This document shows, piece by piece, positions 31,711-39,117 of a stretch of DNA of 39,117 nucleotides. The DNA lies in the NCBI GenBank assembly GCA_964346325.1, contig CAYFUK010000002.1, positions 1 to 39,117 of the forward strand, in the 5' to 3' direction. How positions within the stretch are numbered: the first letter of the stretch is position 1; each line of letters begins with the position of its first letter. The notes under the pieces were generated by a model that was not told the origin of the DNA, made no database searches, and was given only the letters and a program-made list of their open reading frames with translations. Source of the stretch: JAUVDZ01 sp964346325 (GTDB taxonomy: Bacteria > Patescibacteriota > Gracilibacteria > UBA1369 > PNNO01). The position numbers were made by a program, and so were the translations under genes.

Positions 31711-32214
31711 TTTTGCTATTTTTTTGCCGAATTTGGATGAGGATTTCGGTCCGTCTGCAGTAATAATATTTTCGTCAATTTCAACTTTTGCACCTGAATA
31801 GTTAGCACCGAAATCTTCGAGGTCTTTTGCGTTCCCATCCCAGCATGTTGCTTTTTTGTCAGTCATTATGCCTGCGTAGCCCAGTATTAAAGGAGCTATA
31901 CATATTGCTGCAACAATTTTGCCTTCATTATAATATTTTTTAGCAAGATCAAGAGCGGTTTGATTTTTAAAGTAAATTTTTGCACCGCCTCCTCCTACAA
32001 ATACTATTCCATCAAATTCCTCAGTGACTTCAGGAAGCATCATATCAACTTTAACTTCTTTTTTATCAATTCCGCTGATCGCCGGATTTGTAATCGAAGC
32101 AACATTTACTTCAACTCCTTTTTTTTCAAGGGCTGCGCGTGTTTCCATATATTCTTCATCTCTGAAATTTTCCGGTGCAATTATCATTACTACTCTTTTA
32201 GTGCTTAGATCCAT
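31702..32214 (-). CDS. DJ-1/PfpI family protein
   Basis: 170 residues, a single class I glutamine amidotransferase-like domain. The nucleophile elbow is AAICIAP (Cys105). The family acidic residue lies in the early ENFRDEEY loop, and the oxyanion region is VFVGGGGAK. Members include PfpI peptidases, glyoxalase III, deglycases and redox-stress chaperones; the length and the APENFRDEEY start are closest to the archaeal/bacterial PfpI group. The exact activity cannot be read. It is divergent from the GH1 gene. Confidence 0.9.
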   Translation of the reverse strand: MDLSTKRVVMIIAPENFRDEEYMETRAALEKKGVEVNVASITNPAISGIDKKEVKVDMMLPEVTEEFDGIVFVGGGGAKIYFKNQTALDLAKKYYNEGKIVAAICIAPLILGYAGIMTDKKATCWDGNAKDLEDFGANYSGAKVEIDENIITADGPKSSSKFGKKIAKAL

Positions 32215-32245
32215 AATTATTAATGTTAATTATTAAGTATTAATA

Positions 32246-32254
32246 TGGTACAAT
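32246..32254 (+). promoter_or_regulatory. Extended -10 promoter of the GH1 gene
   Basis: TGG directly before TACAAT (32249-32254), an extended -10. No good -35, which extended -10 promoters do not need. The ATG lies 25 bases on. A perfect DnaA-box sequence (TTATCCACA, 32267-32275) lies in the leader and is probably coincidence. Confidence 0.45.
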
Positions 32255-32279
32255 GTAAAATAGCTTTTATCCACAATAA

Positions 32280-33626
32280 ATGAATAAAAACAATAAGAAA
32301 AAGTTTGACCTCAAATTTCCAAAAGATTTTATGTGGGGAACCGCTATGTCGGCGCATCAGGTTGAAGGCGGAAATATTAATAATGATTGGTGGGCATGGG
32401 AGCAGGAAGGTAATGTTTTAAACAGGCAGATATCAAATGATGCGTGTAATCATTATGAGCTTTATAAAAAAGATTTTGAAATGATGAAGAATATGCATCA
32501 TAACACTCACAGGCTTTCTATAGAATGGAGCAGAATAGAACCCAAAGAAGGGATTTTTGACAAATGGCAGATAAAACATTACAGAAAAGTACTTGAGGAT
32601 TTGCATAAAAAAGGAATAAAACCCGTTGTGACTTTGTGGCATTTTACTTTGCCACACTGGTTTGCCGAGCAGGGAGGATTTTTGCAAAAAAACGGGCGTC
32701 AAAAGTTTAACAGATACGTTAAACGCATTGTTAATGAACTCGGTGATTTGGTAGATACATGGGTTACAATAAACGAACCTTTTGTTTATGCCAATTTCGG
32801 ATACCATGAAGGCCAGTGGCCGCCGGGTGAAAAGAGTATATTTAAAATGTTAAAAGTTTTAAAAGTGCTTTTGCGTATTCATATAGATACCTACCAGACA
32901 ATAAAAAAAATATATAAGCAAGAAGGCTGGAATAATCCAATGATTGGTTTTGCCAAGAGTTTTATATGGTTTGATCCTTATAAAAAATCAAGCATATTCA
33001 GCAAGTTGCTTTCTGAATTATATCGTTATTTTTACAACAAGTTATATTTCAGACCTTTTTATAGCGGAAGATTTCCATTGTTGCTGGGGTACGGCAAAAT
33101 CCGCGACGCCAAAAATAGTCTGGATTTTATAGGAATCAATTATTATTTCAGATGTGAATGTAAGCTGTCGGCAATAAGATCACCTCTGCATTTCAGGATG
33201 CACGTTTCTCCCGACACAGAGACCTCTCTTTTTAACTGGGAAGTTTTTCCGGAAGGGCTTTATCATTTAACAAAACTTGTATACCGAAAATTAAAAAAAC
33301 CTATTTTAATAACTGAAAACGGTATTTCAACACTTGACGATACTCAAAGAATTTCTTATATAATCAGACATCTTGATGCAATTAATCGTGCAATGCGCGA
33401 CGGCGCCGAAGTTATGGGTTACCTGTATTGGTCGTTTATTGATAACTTTGAGTGGGCCGAAGGCTTTACCCAGCCATTCGGACTTGTTGCATTTAATCAC
33501 AGAACTTTTAAAAGAATTCCAAAATCGTCCGCGCAGGTTTACAGTGAAATTTGTAAAACCGGAAACGTTACAGAGGCAATGATAAAAAAATATGCAAAAA
33601 ATATACGTGACAGAATATTACGTTAA
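32280..33626 (+). CDS. Glycoside hydrolase family 1 (beta-glucosidase/beta-galactosidase type)
   Basis: Retaining beta-glycosidase with a TIM barrel. 448 residues, the usual GH1 size. MWGTAMSAHQVEGG is the N-terminal signature. The general acid/base is in WVTINEP (Glu166) and the nucleophile in ILITENGIS (Glu346). The late aglycone/glycone motif is YWSFIDNFEWAEGF. There is no signal peptide, so it acts in the cytoplasm on imported di- or oligosaccharides; sugar specificity cannot be assigned. No transporter is beside it. It is convergent with ilvD and divergent from the DJ-1 gene. Confidence 0.94.
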   Translation: MNKNNKKKFDLKFPKDFMWGTAMSAHQVEGGNINNDWWAWEQEGNVLNRQISNDACNHYELYKKDFEMMKNMHHNTHRLSIEWSRIEPKEGIFDKWQIKHYRKVLEDLHKKGIKPVVTLWHFTLPHWFAEQGGFLQKNGRQKFNRYVKRIVNELGDLVDTWVTINEPFVYANFGYHEGQWPPGEKSIFKMLKVLKVLLRIHIDTYQTIKKIYKQEGWNNPMIGFAKSFIWFDPYKKSSIFSKLLSELYRYFYNKLYFRPFYSGRFPLLLGYGKIRDAKNSLDFIGINYYFRCECKLSAIRSPLHFRMHVSPDTETSLFNWEVFPEGLYHLTKLVYRKLKKPILITENGISTLDDTQRISYIIRHLDAINRAMRDGAEVMGYLYWSFIDNFEWAEGFTQPFGLVAFNHRTFKRIPKSSAQVYSEICKTGNVTEAMIKKYAKNIRDRILR

Positions 33627-33655
33627 CCAAAAAAAATGAATGAATTTCGGTTTTT
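33625..33655 (+). terminator. Weak terminator after GH1
   Basis: AACC(A)AAA pairs with TTT(C)GGTT across an AT loop and is followed by five T residues. It fills the 27-base gap between the convergent GH1 and ilvD genes. Low stem stability. Confidence 0.3.
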
Positions 33656-35309
33656 ATTCCAGAACCGCTCCTTTGCTTGCGTTGGTTACTAACCTTGCAT
33701 ATCGGTTTAAGTAACCATTGTGTATTTTGGGTTCGAATTCGGGAAGGCCGTTAATACGTTTGGTAAGTTCTTCATGCGAAATTTTAACTTCAAGTTTATG
33801 ATCTGGTATGTCATAGCTTATTATGTCGCCGTTTCTTAGTGCGGCAACAGGTCCGTTTTCAGCAGCTTCGGGAGATACATGACCTATACACGCTCCTCTT
33901 GTTCCGCCTGAAAATCTGCCGTCAGTTAAAAGAGCAACTTTTTTTCCAAGCCCCATACCCATAATATTAGCTGTCGGCGCCAGCATTTCAGGCATTCCGG
34001 GGCCGCCTTTCGGCCCTTCGTATCTTATAACAACCACATCTCCTTCTTTTACATCTCCATTAAGAATCCCGTCACATGCCGCTTTCTGTGAATTAAAAAT
34101 AACCGCGGGGCCTTCAAATTTTATTAATTCTTTATCAACACCTCCGGATTTAACTATTGCTCCGTCAGGCGCCAGATTTCCGAAAAGCATGGTTAAACCG
34201 CCTGTTTTTGAATGGGGATTTGAAACCGATCGGATTATATCGGAATTTTTAACTTCAGCATCTTTAACAATTTCTCCGAGTTTTTTTGTGGTAACTGTCT
34301 TTTGTTCCAGATCCGGCAAATCTCCGAGTTCCTTTATTATAGCGCTTATTCCTCCGGCATTATGCACATCTTCAATATGCACGTTCTGGTCGGAAGGGCT
34401 TACTTTGCATATATAAGGTGTGGAATCCGACAGTTCATTTATTCTTTCGAGAGGATAATCAATTCCCGCTTCGTGTGCTATTGCAAGAGTATGAAGAACA
34501 GTATTTGTTGACCCTCCGAAAGCCATATCAAGTTTAAATGCATTATCAATTGATGCATGATTCAAAAAATCGCTCGGTTTAAAGTCTTCCCGTATAAGTT
34601 TGATAATTTGTTTACCCGCATTCTCCGCCAACTCTTTGCGCTCTTTTGAAGTTGCAAGTATTGTTCCGTTCCCCGGCAAGCCAAGTCCCAGGACTTCGCT
34701 TAAACAGTTCATTGAGTTTGCAGTAAACATACCCGCACAACTGCCGCAGCCCGGGCATGCGTTGATTTCAATTTCATGCAGTTCATCATCGTTGATAGAG
34801 CCGCTTTTATATTTACCAACACTTTCAAACGCACTTACAAGATCAATGCTTTTCTCTTTAATTTTTCCGGCTTTCATCGGACCTCCGCTTAAAATAAGGC
34901 TTGGAATATTTGTTCTCACCATTGCCATCATCATTCCCGGAACAATTTTATCGCAGCTTCCTATGCAAACCATTCCATCCAAGCGATGTGCCTCTACAAC
35001 CGTTTCAATGGAATCACAAATAAGCTCGCGAGAGGGCAGGGAATAGTGCATTCCGATATGTCCCATTGCAATTCCGTCATCAACGCCGATTACATTGAAT
35101 TCAAAAGGAACACCTCCCGCTTCCCAAACAGCTTCCTTTACTATTTGACCGATTTTATTCAAATGAATGTGTCCGGGTACAATATCAATATAAGAATTAG
35201 CAATTCCTATAAAGGGCTTATTGAAATCTTTATCTTTCAAACCGCATGCGCGAAGCAGCGACCGATGAGGAGTTCTTTCGAACCCTTTTTTAACTTCATC
35301 TGAACGCAT
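33654..35309 (-). CDS. ilvD: Dihydroxy-acid dehydratase IlvD
   Basis: Fe-S dehydratase converting dihydroxyvalerate or dihydroxymethylvalerate to the 2-keto acids, the third common step of valine and isoleucine synthesis. 551 residues, normal length. Motifs: ERTPHRSLLRACGL, GSCDKIVPGMMMAM, ACPGCGSCAGMFTANSMNCL (cluster cysteines), GGSTNTVLHTLAIA, and LLTDGRFSGGTRGACIGHVSPEA. No other branched-chain biosynthesis gene is in the window. Sugar-acid dehydratases are relatives, but the motifs fit IlvD best. It follows the M15 peptidase gene by 42 bases. Confidence 0.94.
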   Translation of the reverse strand: MRSDEVKKGFERTPHRSLLRACGLKDKDFNKPFIGIANSYIDIVPGHIHLNKIGQIVKEAVWEAGGVPFEFNVIGVDDGIAMGHIGMHYSLPSRELICDSIETVVEAHRLDGMVCIGSCDKIVPGMMMAMVRTNIPSLILSGGPMKAGKIKEKSIDLVSAFESVGKYKSGSINDDELHEIEINACPGCGSCAGMFTANSMNCLSEVLGLGLPGNGTILATSKERKELAENAGKQIIKLIREDFKPSDFLNHASIDNAFKLDMAFGGSTNTVLHTLAIAHEAGIDYPLERINELSDSTPYICKVSPSDQNVHIEDVHNAGGISAIIKELGDLPDLEQKTVTTKKLGEIVKDAEVKNSDIIRSVSNPHSKTGGLTMLFGNLAPDGAIVKSGGVDKELIKFEGPAVIFNSQKAACDGILNGDVKEGDVVVIRYEGPKGGPGMPEMLAPTANIMGMGLGKKVALLTDGRFSGGTRGACIGHVSPEAAENGPVAALRNGDIISYDIPDHKLEVKISHEELTKRINGLPEFEPKIHNGYLNRYARLVTNASKGAVLE

Positions 35310-35316
35310 ATTTAAA

Positions 35317-35333
35317 AACGTTATTTATACGTT
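35317..35333. promoter_or_regulatory. Inverted repeat over the ilvD promoter region
   Basis: AACGT-N7-ACGTT, perfect arms, located 8-24 bases upstream of the ilvD ATG. It overlaps a TATAAA (-10-like, minus strand), with TTGCGT only 15 bp further up. It may be an operator; the spacing of the promoter is poor. Confidence 0.3.
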
Positions 35334-35351
35334 GTTTAAGTTTAACGCAAT

Positions 35352-36887
35352 TTAAACGTTTCTGTAAATGGAACGACCGGTCTTCGGATCTTTATCAACA
35401 TTCCAGTGCCATGTTTCTCTGTAATAATTCGTACCTAAAAAGTGTGAAGCCTGCAGAGTTTTGTCGAGCAGTTGTCTTGTTTCGATAGCTTTTCTGTCTT
35501 TAGAGCTCAAACCGCTTATATTTCCTTCCAATGCTCTGTTATATTGTGCACGGCTTCCTCTGAATTTACGCATTGAGATTTTTTTGCCGTTTTTATGGAC
35601 AGAAAGGTCGATTGCACCTCCGGTATTATGATGTGATCTCCCCGGAGGAGCTACATAACGTCGGTTTAGTGCAAGTGCTCTCCGGTGAATCTCTGATGCT
35701 GAAGCATTCGGATATTTTTTTCGCATAAGCTTTTTACGACGAGCAAGACCTCTGTACCATAATCGTCTTTGGTGTTTTACACTTCTGTATGAAGAACTGA
35801 TATAAACTTCATATCCCGATAACTGTGCATATCTTTTAAATAGAGCCCATCTTAAAGCAGCTCCTGAACGTAACCTTGTTCCCGCTCTTTCTTCCGGAAC
35901 ACTTACAATGGGGTCATTTGCTCTGCAAAGTATTTCATCTTTCATATTCCATAAACGCATTTTGTCATTAATTGACATAATCTCATCCCACTTTTTTTTG
36001 AATTGTTTTTCCAGTTCGTTTTGCGGAACATATTCTTTTGATGAAACAGTACGCGGGGCTTTTTTCCTTTTTGGTTTGCTTTTTGCATTATCAATTTGCC
36101 TCCAATATTCCTGTACGGCTTTTTTGTCTTTTGGATCGGGCGTTTCAAAAGCATATTGTTTTTTGTAAAAGGCCTGATCTTCTTTACTTATTTGTCTTGT
36201 TTGTTTTTCAACTTTATATGAACTTGCACTTTTTTTGTATTCTTCAAGTTCCCGCTTGTTAAATATTTTAACGATTTCAATTTCCGTATTATTGAAGATC
36301 GGAGCATAAGAGCCGTCTTCAAAATAAAAATTACCTGAAAGCCCGCGGCGTGTTGCAAGCCCTTCTCTGCCTTTTCCGCGTTCATTTTTCTGGGTTATTT
36401 TAACCCGCCTTATTTCAGGATGATGTTTGAATAAAGTTCGCATACCGTAATGGTCCTGGGCATCTTCATTGCCCTGAAAATTTATTTTGAGTTTGTCTCC
36501 TTTCTTTGGCTTATAATCGAATTCAAGATTTGTAAAAACTTTGATTCCCGTTCCTTCCTGTAATTCCTCGGCTTTTTCTAATTTGTCGATATCGTAATCT
36601 GAGATTTTTTTAAGGATTTTTTGTTTGCTTAAATTTTTCATGGACTCGCCAAAAGCTTTTTCCAATAATTGTTTATCTTTTGAATTTAAAGAGAAAGTTT
36701 CTTTTTTTCCTGTAATTCTGTCTTTTAACTCACTTAGGCCCGCCTTAACCCTGGCTCTGTGCGTTGCCTTTTTGCCTTCCAGGTTTGCTTTTGCTGTGTC
36801 TTCGGCGGTTTTTGGCCTTAAAGAGGGCTGTTGAGTTTCTTTGCTTTCTTTTTTTTCCGGATTTTTATTTTGTTTTTTGTCTGACAT
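35352..36887 (-). CDS. M15 (VanY/LAS-type) peptidase domain protein with long charged N-terminus
   Basis: 511 residues from the ATG at 36887; the ATG at 36905 sits only three bases past a strong -10 box and would fall at the transcript start. Residues 1-330 are highly charged and unrecognised, with a beta-rich stretch (KVFTNLEFDYKPKKGDKLKI, about 110-220). The C-terminal 190 residues are an M15-type Zn peptidase: ISSSYRSVKHQRRLWYRG, SHHNTGGAIDLSV with the H-x6-D pair (about His420 and Asp427), and RETWHWNV with E-x-x-H (about Glu491 and His494). M15 enzymes cut D-Ala bonds of peptidoglycan. No signal peptide or membrane helix is visible, odd for a wall enzyme. Confidence 0.82.
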   Translation of the reverse strand: MSDKKQNKNPEKKESKETQQPSLRPKTAEDTAKANLEGKKATHRARVKAGLSELKDRITGKKETFSLNSKDKQLLEKAFGESMKNLSKQKILKKISDYDIDKLEKAEELQEGTGIKVFTNLEFDYKPKKGDKLKINFQGNEDAQDHYGMRTLFKHHPEIRRVKITQKNERGKGREGLATRRGLSGNFYFEDGSYAPIFNNTEIEIVKIFNKRELEEYKKSASSYKVEKQTRQISKEDQAFYKKQYAFETPDPKDKKAVQEYWRQIDNAKSKPKRKKAPRTVSSKEYVPQNELEKQFKKKWDEIMSINDKMRLWNMKDEILCRANDPIVSVPEERAGTRLRSGAALRWALFKRYAQLSGYEVYISSSYRSVKHQRRLWYRGLARRKKLMRKKYPNASASEIHRRALALNRRYVAPPGRSHHNTGGAIDLSVHKNGKKISMRKFRGSRAQYNRALEGNISGLSSKDRKAIETRQLLDKTLQASHFLGTNYYRETWHWNVDKDPKTGRSIYRNV

Positions 36888-36908
36888 TTTTTTAAGTAAT
36901 TTCATTAA

Positions 36909-36917
36909 ATTATATCA
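36909..36917 (-). promoter_or_regulatory. Extended -10 promoter of the M15 gene
   Basis: TGA followed by TATAAT on the minus strand (TATAAT at 36909-36914). Transcription should start near 36902, inside the first possible ATG (36903-36905), so the second ATG at 36887 is the better start. Confidence 0.55.
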
Positions 36918-36965
36918 TAAAATCTGTTTTATTGGAAGCTTAAGGGAATAATTGAGGTCAAGTGT

Positions 36966-36994
36966 TTGATAGGGATATGATTATATGATATAAT
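36966..36994 (+). promoter_or_regulatory. Promoter of the repeat surface protein
   Basis: TTGATA (36966-36971), 17-bp spacer, consensus TATAAT (36989-36994). The start should be near 37001, leaving a leader of about 20 bases before the GTG. One of the best promoters in the window. Confidence 0.75.
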
Positions 36995-37019
36995 ATTATG
37001 ATAAATATATGAGAAAATT

Positions 37020-39117
37020 GTGTTAAAAAGATTTGTTAAGAAAATCAGGTTTATATCGATAGTAATCAGTTTGCTTGTTCTGCAGATAAATTCAGTAAGT
37101 GCTCAGGGAATTTTGATTATTAATTCCGATTATATTGAAGAAGACAATACTTATATATTTGACGCCGATGATTCCGGGGGTGACATTGAATTAAGATTCG
37201 GAGCATCGTTAGGAGAATATCTTAAATGGGATTCTTTGAATAACACTTTTAAATTCAGTGATGATCTGGATTTGTCAGGCAATCAGCTTACTAATTTCAG
37301 AATTGATAATCTGGCTTCGGCACCTGCATGTGATTCTTTATCAATCGGAAGAGCTTATTTTAATACAAGCGAAAATAATTCATATATCTGTAATGGTACG
37401 GATTGGGAGCAAATTGATGCGGGCGGTGGAGTTAGCAGCAATTTAGCGGCTGTTCAGGCAAGACGGACTTCCAACTTTACACTTTCAAATCAAGATCAAT
37501 GGTATGATGTGCCACTTGATTCTACCGATGTAGAAACAGATAACACGGTTATAGAACATGATAATACAAATACGGAAAGAATTAATATTAAGGAAGATGG
37601 CGTTTATAGAATTACGTATCATATAGATGCGCTCGATACAACAACTCCGCATGGAATTCAGGCCAGGCTCAGGATAAATAATTCCAACGATGTCCCCGGT
37701 TCTTTTTTGGAAACAACCAATTATACGGACGAGCATCAGGTTACCCCTGCATCAGTTATCGATGAATTGAGCGGCGGAGATTACATAGCTTTGCAGGTTC
37801 AAAGATTAACATCAAATACCGTAATAGGCGAACCTCTTATAACCGTTGTTAAACTTGAAGGGGTAAAAGGTGAAAAAGGAGACAAAGGTGATCCGGGTTC
37901 GGCGGGCACCGGAACTGACAGTGAAACTTTTACAATAGATCAGGACGATACCGGAGGTGATTTAAAACTCCAGTTCGGTAACAGCCTGAATGAATATTTA
38001 CAATGGAATGATACTGCACAGGCTTTTATTTTAAGTGATGATCTTATATTGAATTTTAATGAATTAAAGCAGTTTAAGATAGAAAACTCGGCAACGGCGC
38101 TTACTTGTAATAGTGGTTATACAGGCCGCGCTTATTATAATACTGCTAATTTTCATACTTATATTTGTGATGGAAGTACATGGGTTCAGATAGATAATAC
38201 AGCTTCCGTAACCGATACATTGGCGGGAGTACAGGCGCGAAGAACAACAAATTTTACACTGACAAATCAAAATCAGTGGTATGATATACCTTTAGATTCA
38301 ACTGATGTGGAAACAGACAGCACGGTTATTGAACATAATAATACAAATACCGAACGCATTGATATTAAAGCGGATGGATTATATCGATTAACATATCATC
38401 TCGATGCTGATGATAGTGGTGTGACTCATGATATTCAGGGTAAACTGAGGTTAAATAATACAACCGATATTCCGGGTTCATTTTTGGAATCAACAAATTA
38501 TCAAGGCGAACATTCACCTTTAACAGGTGCAATAATTGCAGAATTATCAACCGGTGATTATGTAACATTGCAGGCACAACGTTTAACTGCAAACACAATC
38601 ATAAATGAAACCTTACTGACAGTTGTTAAAATGGATGGTATTAAAGGTGATGAAGGTATTCCGGGGCCTACTTATACTCCAACGGTCGGATTGTTTTATG
38701 ATAGTTCAGGTGGTGTTGATTTAAATGTATCAACATCCGTGGCAATACCTTTTAATCAGGAAGTGAGAAAAGATAGTGGTTACACACATGACAATGTAAC
38801 AAATAATTCACGAATCACCTTGGATGAACCGGGTTGGTATGAGGTAAGTTATAATGTTTCAACGGAAAATCAAACTATGGCCAGAAAAAATATCAGATGT
38901 GCAATTGTTTTGGATGGATCAACACTTTCAGTACCTTCCGATTCATATTCTTATAGCAGAAATACAACTAATGAATGGGCTACCAATTCCGCGACAACAT
39001 TAATCCAGACTACCTCAAGTAATCAGTATTATGAAATATTCTGCCGGGGTGAAGGTTCGGGAATTGACAGTGCTTCCGCGAATACGATTGCCGATCAATC
39101 TTGGACAATTGTTGAAA
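37020..39117 (+). CDS. Secreted repeat protein with jelly-roll (C1q/TNF-like) domains and collagen-like linkers, 3' end cut
   Basis: Open from GTG 37020 to the window edge (699 codons, no stop). GTG is the only start, since TAA lies six codons upstream in frame. Signal peptide 1-28 (core IVISLLVLQI, cut after VSA). Two copies of a 259-residue (777-bp) unit begin at about residues 48 and 307. Each has a first module ending in GRAY(F/Y)NT...YIC.G..W.QID, then a beta-sandwich module (AVQARRT, WYD(V/I)PLDSTDVETD, DG(V/L)YR(I/L)TYH). Each unit ends in short Gly-X-Y runs: about five triplets from 281 (GVKGEKGDKGDPGSAG) and four from 540. A third, different sandwich starts near 555 (ITLDEPGWYEVSYNVS) and resembles C1q/TNF-like domains such as that of BclA. 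Likely an extracellular fibre or adhesin; function is inference. Confidence 0.85.
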   Translation, partial: MLKRFVKKIRFISIVISLLVLQINSVSAQGILIINSDYIEEDNTYIFDADDSGGDIELRFGASLGEYLKWDSLNNTFKFSDDLDLSGNQLTNFRIDNLASAPACDSLSIGRAYFNTSENNSYICNGTDWEQIDAGGGVSSNLAAVQARRTSNFTLSNQDQWYDVPLDSTDVETDNTVIEHDNTNTERINIKEDGVYRITYHIDALDTTTPHGIQARLRINNSNDVPGSFLETTNYTDEHQVTPASVIDELSGGDYIALQVQRLTSNTVIGEPLITVVKLEGVKGEKGDKGDPGSAGTGTDSETFTIDQDDTGGDLKLQFGNSLNEYLQWNDTAQAFILSDDLILNFNELKQFKIENSATALTCNSGYTGRAYYNTANFHTYICDGSTWVQIDNTASVTDTLAGVQARRTTNFTLTNQNQWYDIPLDSTDVETDSTVIEHNNTNTERIDIKADGLYRLTYHLDADDSGVTHDIQGKLRLNNTTDIPGSFLESTNYQGEHSPLTGAIIAELSTGDYVTLQAQRLTANTIINETLLTVVKMDGIKGDEGIPGPTYTPTVGLFYDSSGGVDLNVSTSVAIPFNQEVRKDSGYTHDNVTNNSRITLDEPGWYEVSYNVSTENQTMARKNIRCAIVLDGSTLSVPSDSYSYSRNTTNEWATNSATTLIQTTSSNQYYEIFCRGEGSGIDSASANTIADQSWTIVE
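37161..38670 (+). repeat. Tandem 777-bp coding repeat (two copies)
   Basis: Copy 1 from about 37161 and copy 2 from about 37938, in register at 259 codons. Protein identity is high in the sandwich module (for example PLDSTDVETD and VIEH.NTNTER in both), but the DNA has diverged at many third positions. The duplication is therefore old and under protein-level selection. Confidence 0.8.

Noticed and set aside
32267..32275. Perfect DnaA box TTATCCACA before GH1 (and TTATACACA at 9207-9215) as a replication origin
   Set aside because: Single isolated boxes with no cluster, no dnaA or dnaN nearby and no unwinding region; about one match is expected by chance in this length.
33728..33740. tRNA T-loop-like GGTTCGAATTC
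   Set aside because: It lies inside the ilvD coding sequence and no cloverleaf can be built around it.
34600..35046. 148-codon ORF on the plus strand inside ilvD
   Set aside because: It is antisense to a fully conserved ilvD gene, has no promoter or neighbours, and its composition is that of a shadow frame.
37161..38670. CRISPR or DNA-level repeat array at the right end
   Set aside because: The periodicity is 777 bp and coding, with third-position divergence; it is a protein domain duplication.

Overview
The window reads as chromosome from an AT-rich, gene-dense bacterium with the standard stop code: UGA ends rluB at 17121, comEC at 25302 and the COG2426 gene at 8475, and no conserved gene is broken by in-frame UGA. 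Several traits suggest a monoderm-like member of the Candidate Phyla Radiation (Patescibacteria), perhaps a Peregrinibacteria-like lineage. These are SLH-anchored surface proteins, LCP and DacA wall enzymes, a ComEC without its nuclease-like domain, an ECF sigma/FecR pair with DUF5667-like repeats, a B12-dependent ribonucleotide reductase, and very short intergenic gaps. The lineage is inference; no rRNA or marker set is present. No tRNA, rRNA, CRISPR array, insertion sequence or prophage was seen.

Layout. 1-2951 (minus): heat-shock locus hrcA-grpE-dnaK, with CIRCE operators before hrcA and dnaK; dnaK runs off the left edge. 3045-6212: GAPDH with an unknown downstream gene, tsaC, and a Ca/cation antiporter. 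6300-8936: a large secreted SLH protein and a COG2426 membrane protein. 9261-10600: rsmH and an FtsL-like protein, a remnant of the division cluster. 10758-12722: aldolase and fructose-1,6-bisphosphatase, a gluconeogenic pair. 12783-15161: ECF sigma factor and a membrane FecR-domain partner. 15158-21772 (minus): a tightly packed envelope operon, SLH-CAP protein, LCP ligase, RluB-type pseudouridine synthase, DacA and MraY. 21884-26371: lipoprotein, TrmB-type regulator, ComEC, and two overlapping membrane methyltransferases of FAM173 type. 26460-31217: a 756-residue coiled-coil repeat protein and NrdJ, with tandem NrdR-like boxes upstream of nrdJ. 31702-36887: DJ-1/PfpI protein, GH1 glycosidase, IlvD, and an M15 peptidase without a signal peptide. 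37020-39117 (plus): the start of a long secreted protein with two 259-residue repeats, short collagen-like linkers and jelly-roll (C1q/TNF-like) domains, cut by the right edge.

How the genes fit together. The strongest theme is the cell surface. One operon makes lipid I (MraY), attaches wall polymers (LCP), trims peptides (DacA) and exports an SLH-anchored CAP protein. Nearby are a second SLH protein, a lipoprotein, a sigma/FecR signalling pair and a fibre-like repeat protein. Carbon metabolism is represented by gap, fba and fbp. DNA precursor supply (nrdJ) appears to be under NrdR and chaperones under HrcA.

Almost no gene has a recognisable Shine-Dalgarno sequence. By contrast, sigma-70-type promoters with 16-17 bp spacers are easy to find. 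The best candidates for undescribed biology are the right-edge repeat protein, the paired FAM173-like methyltransferases, and the 756-residue repeat protein.
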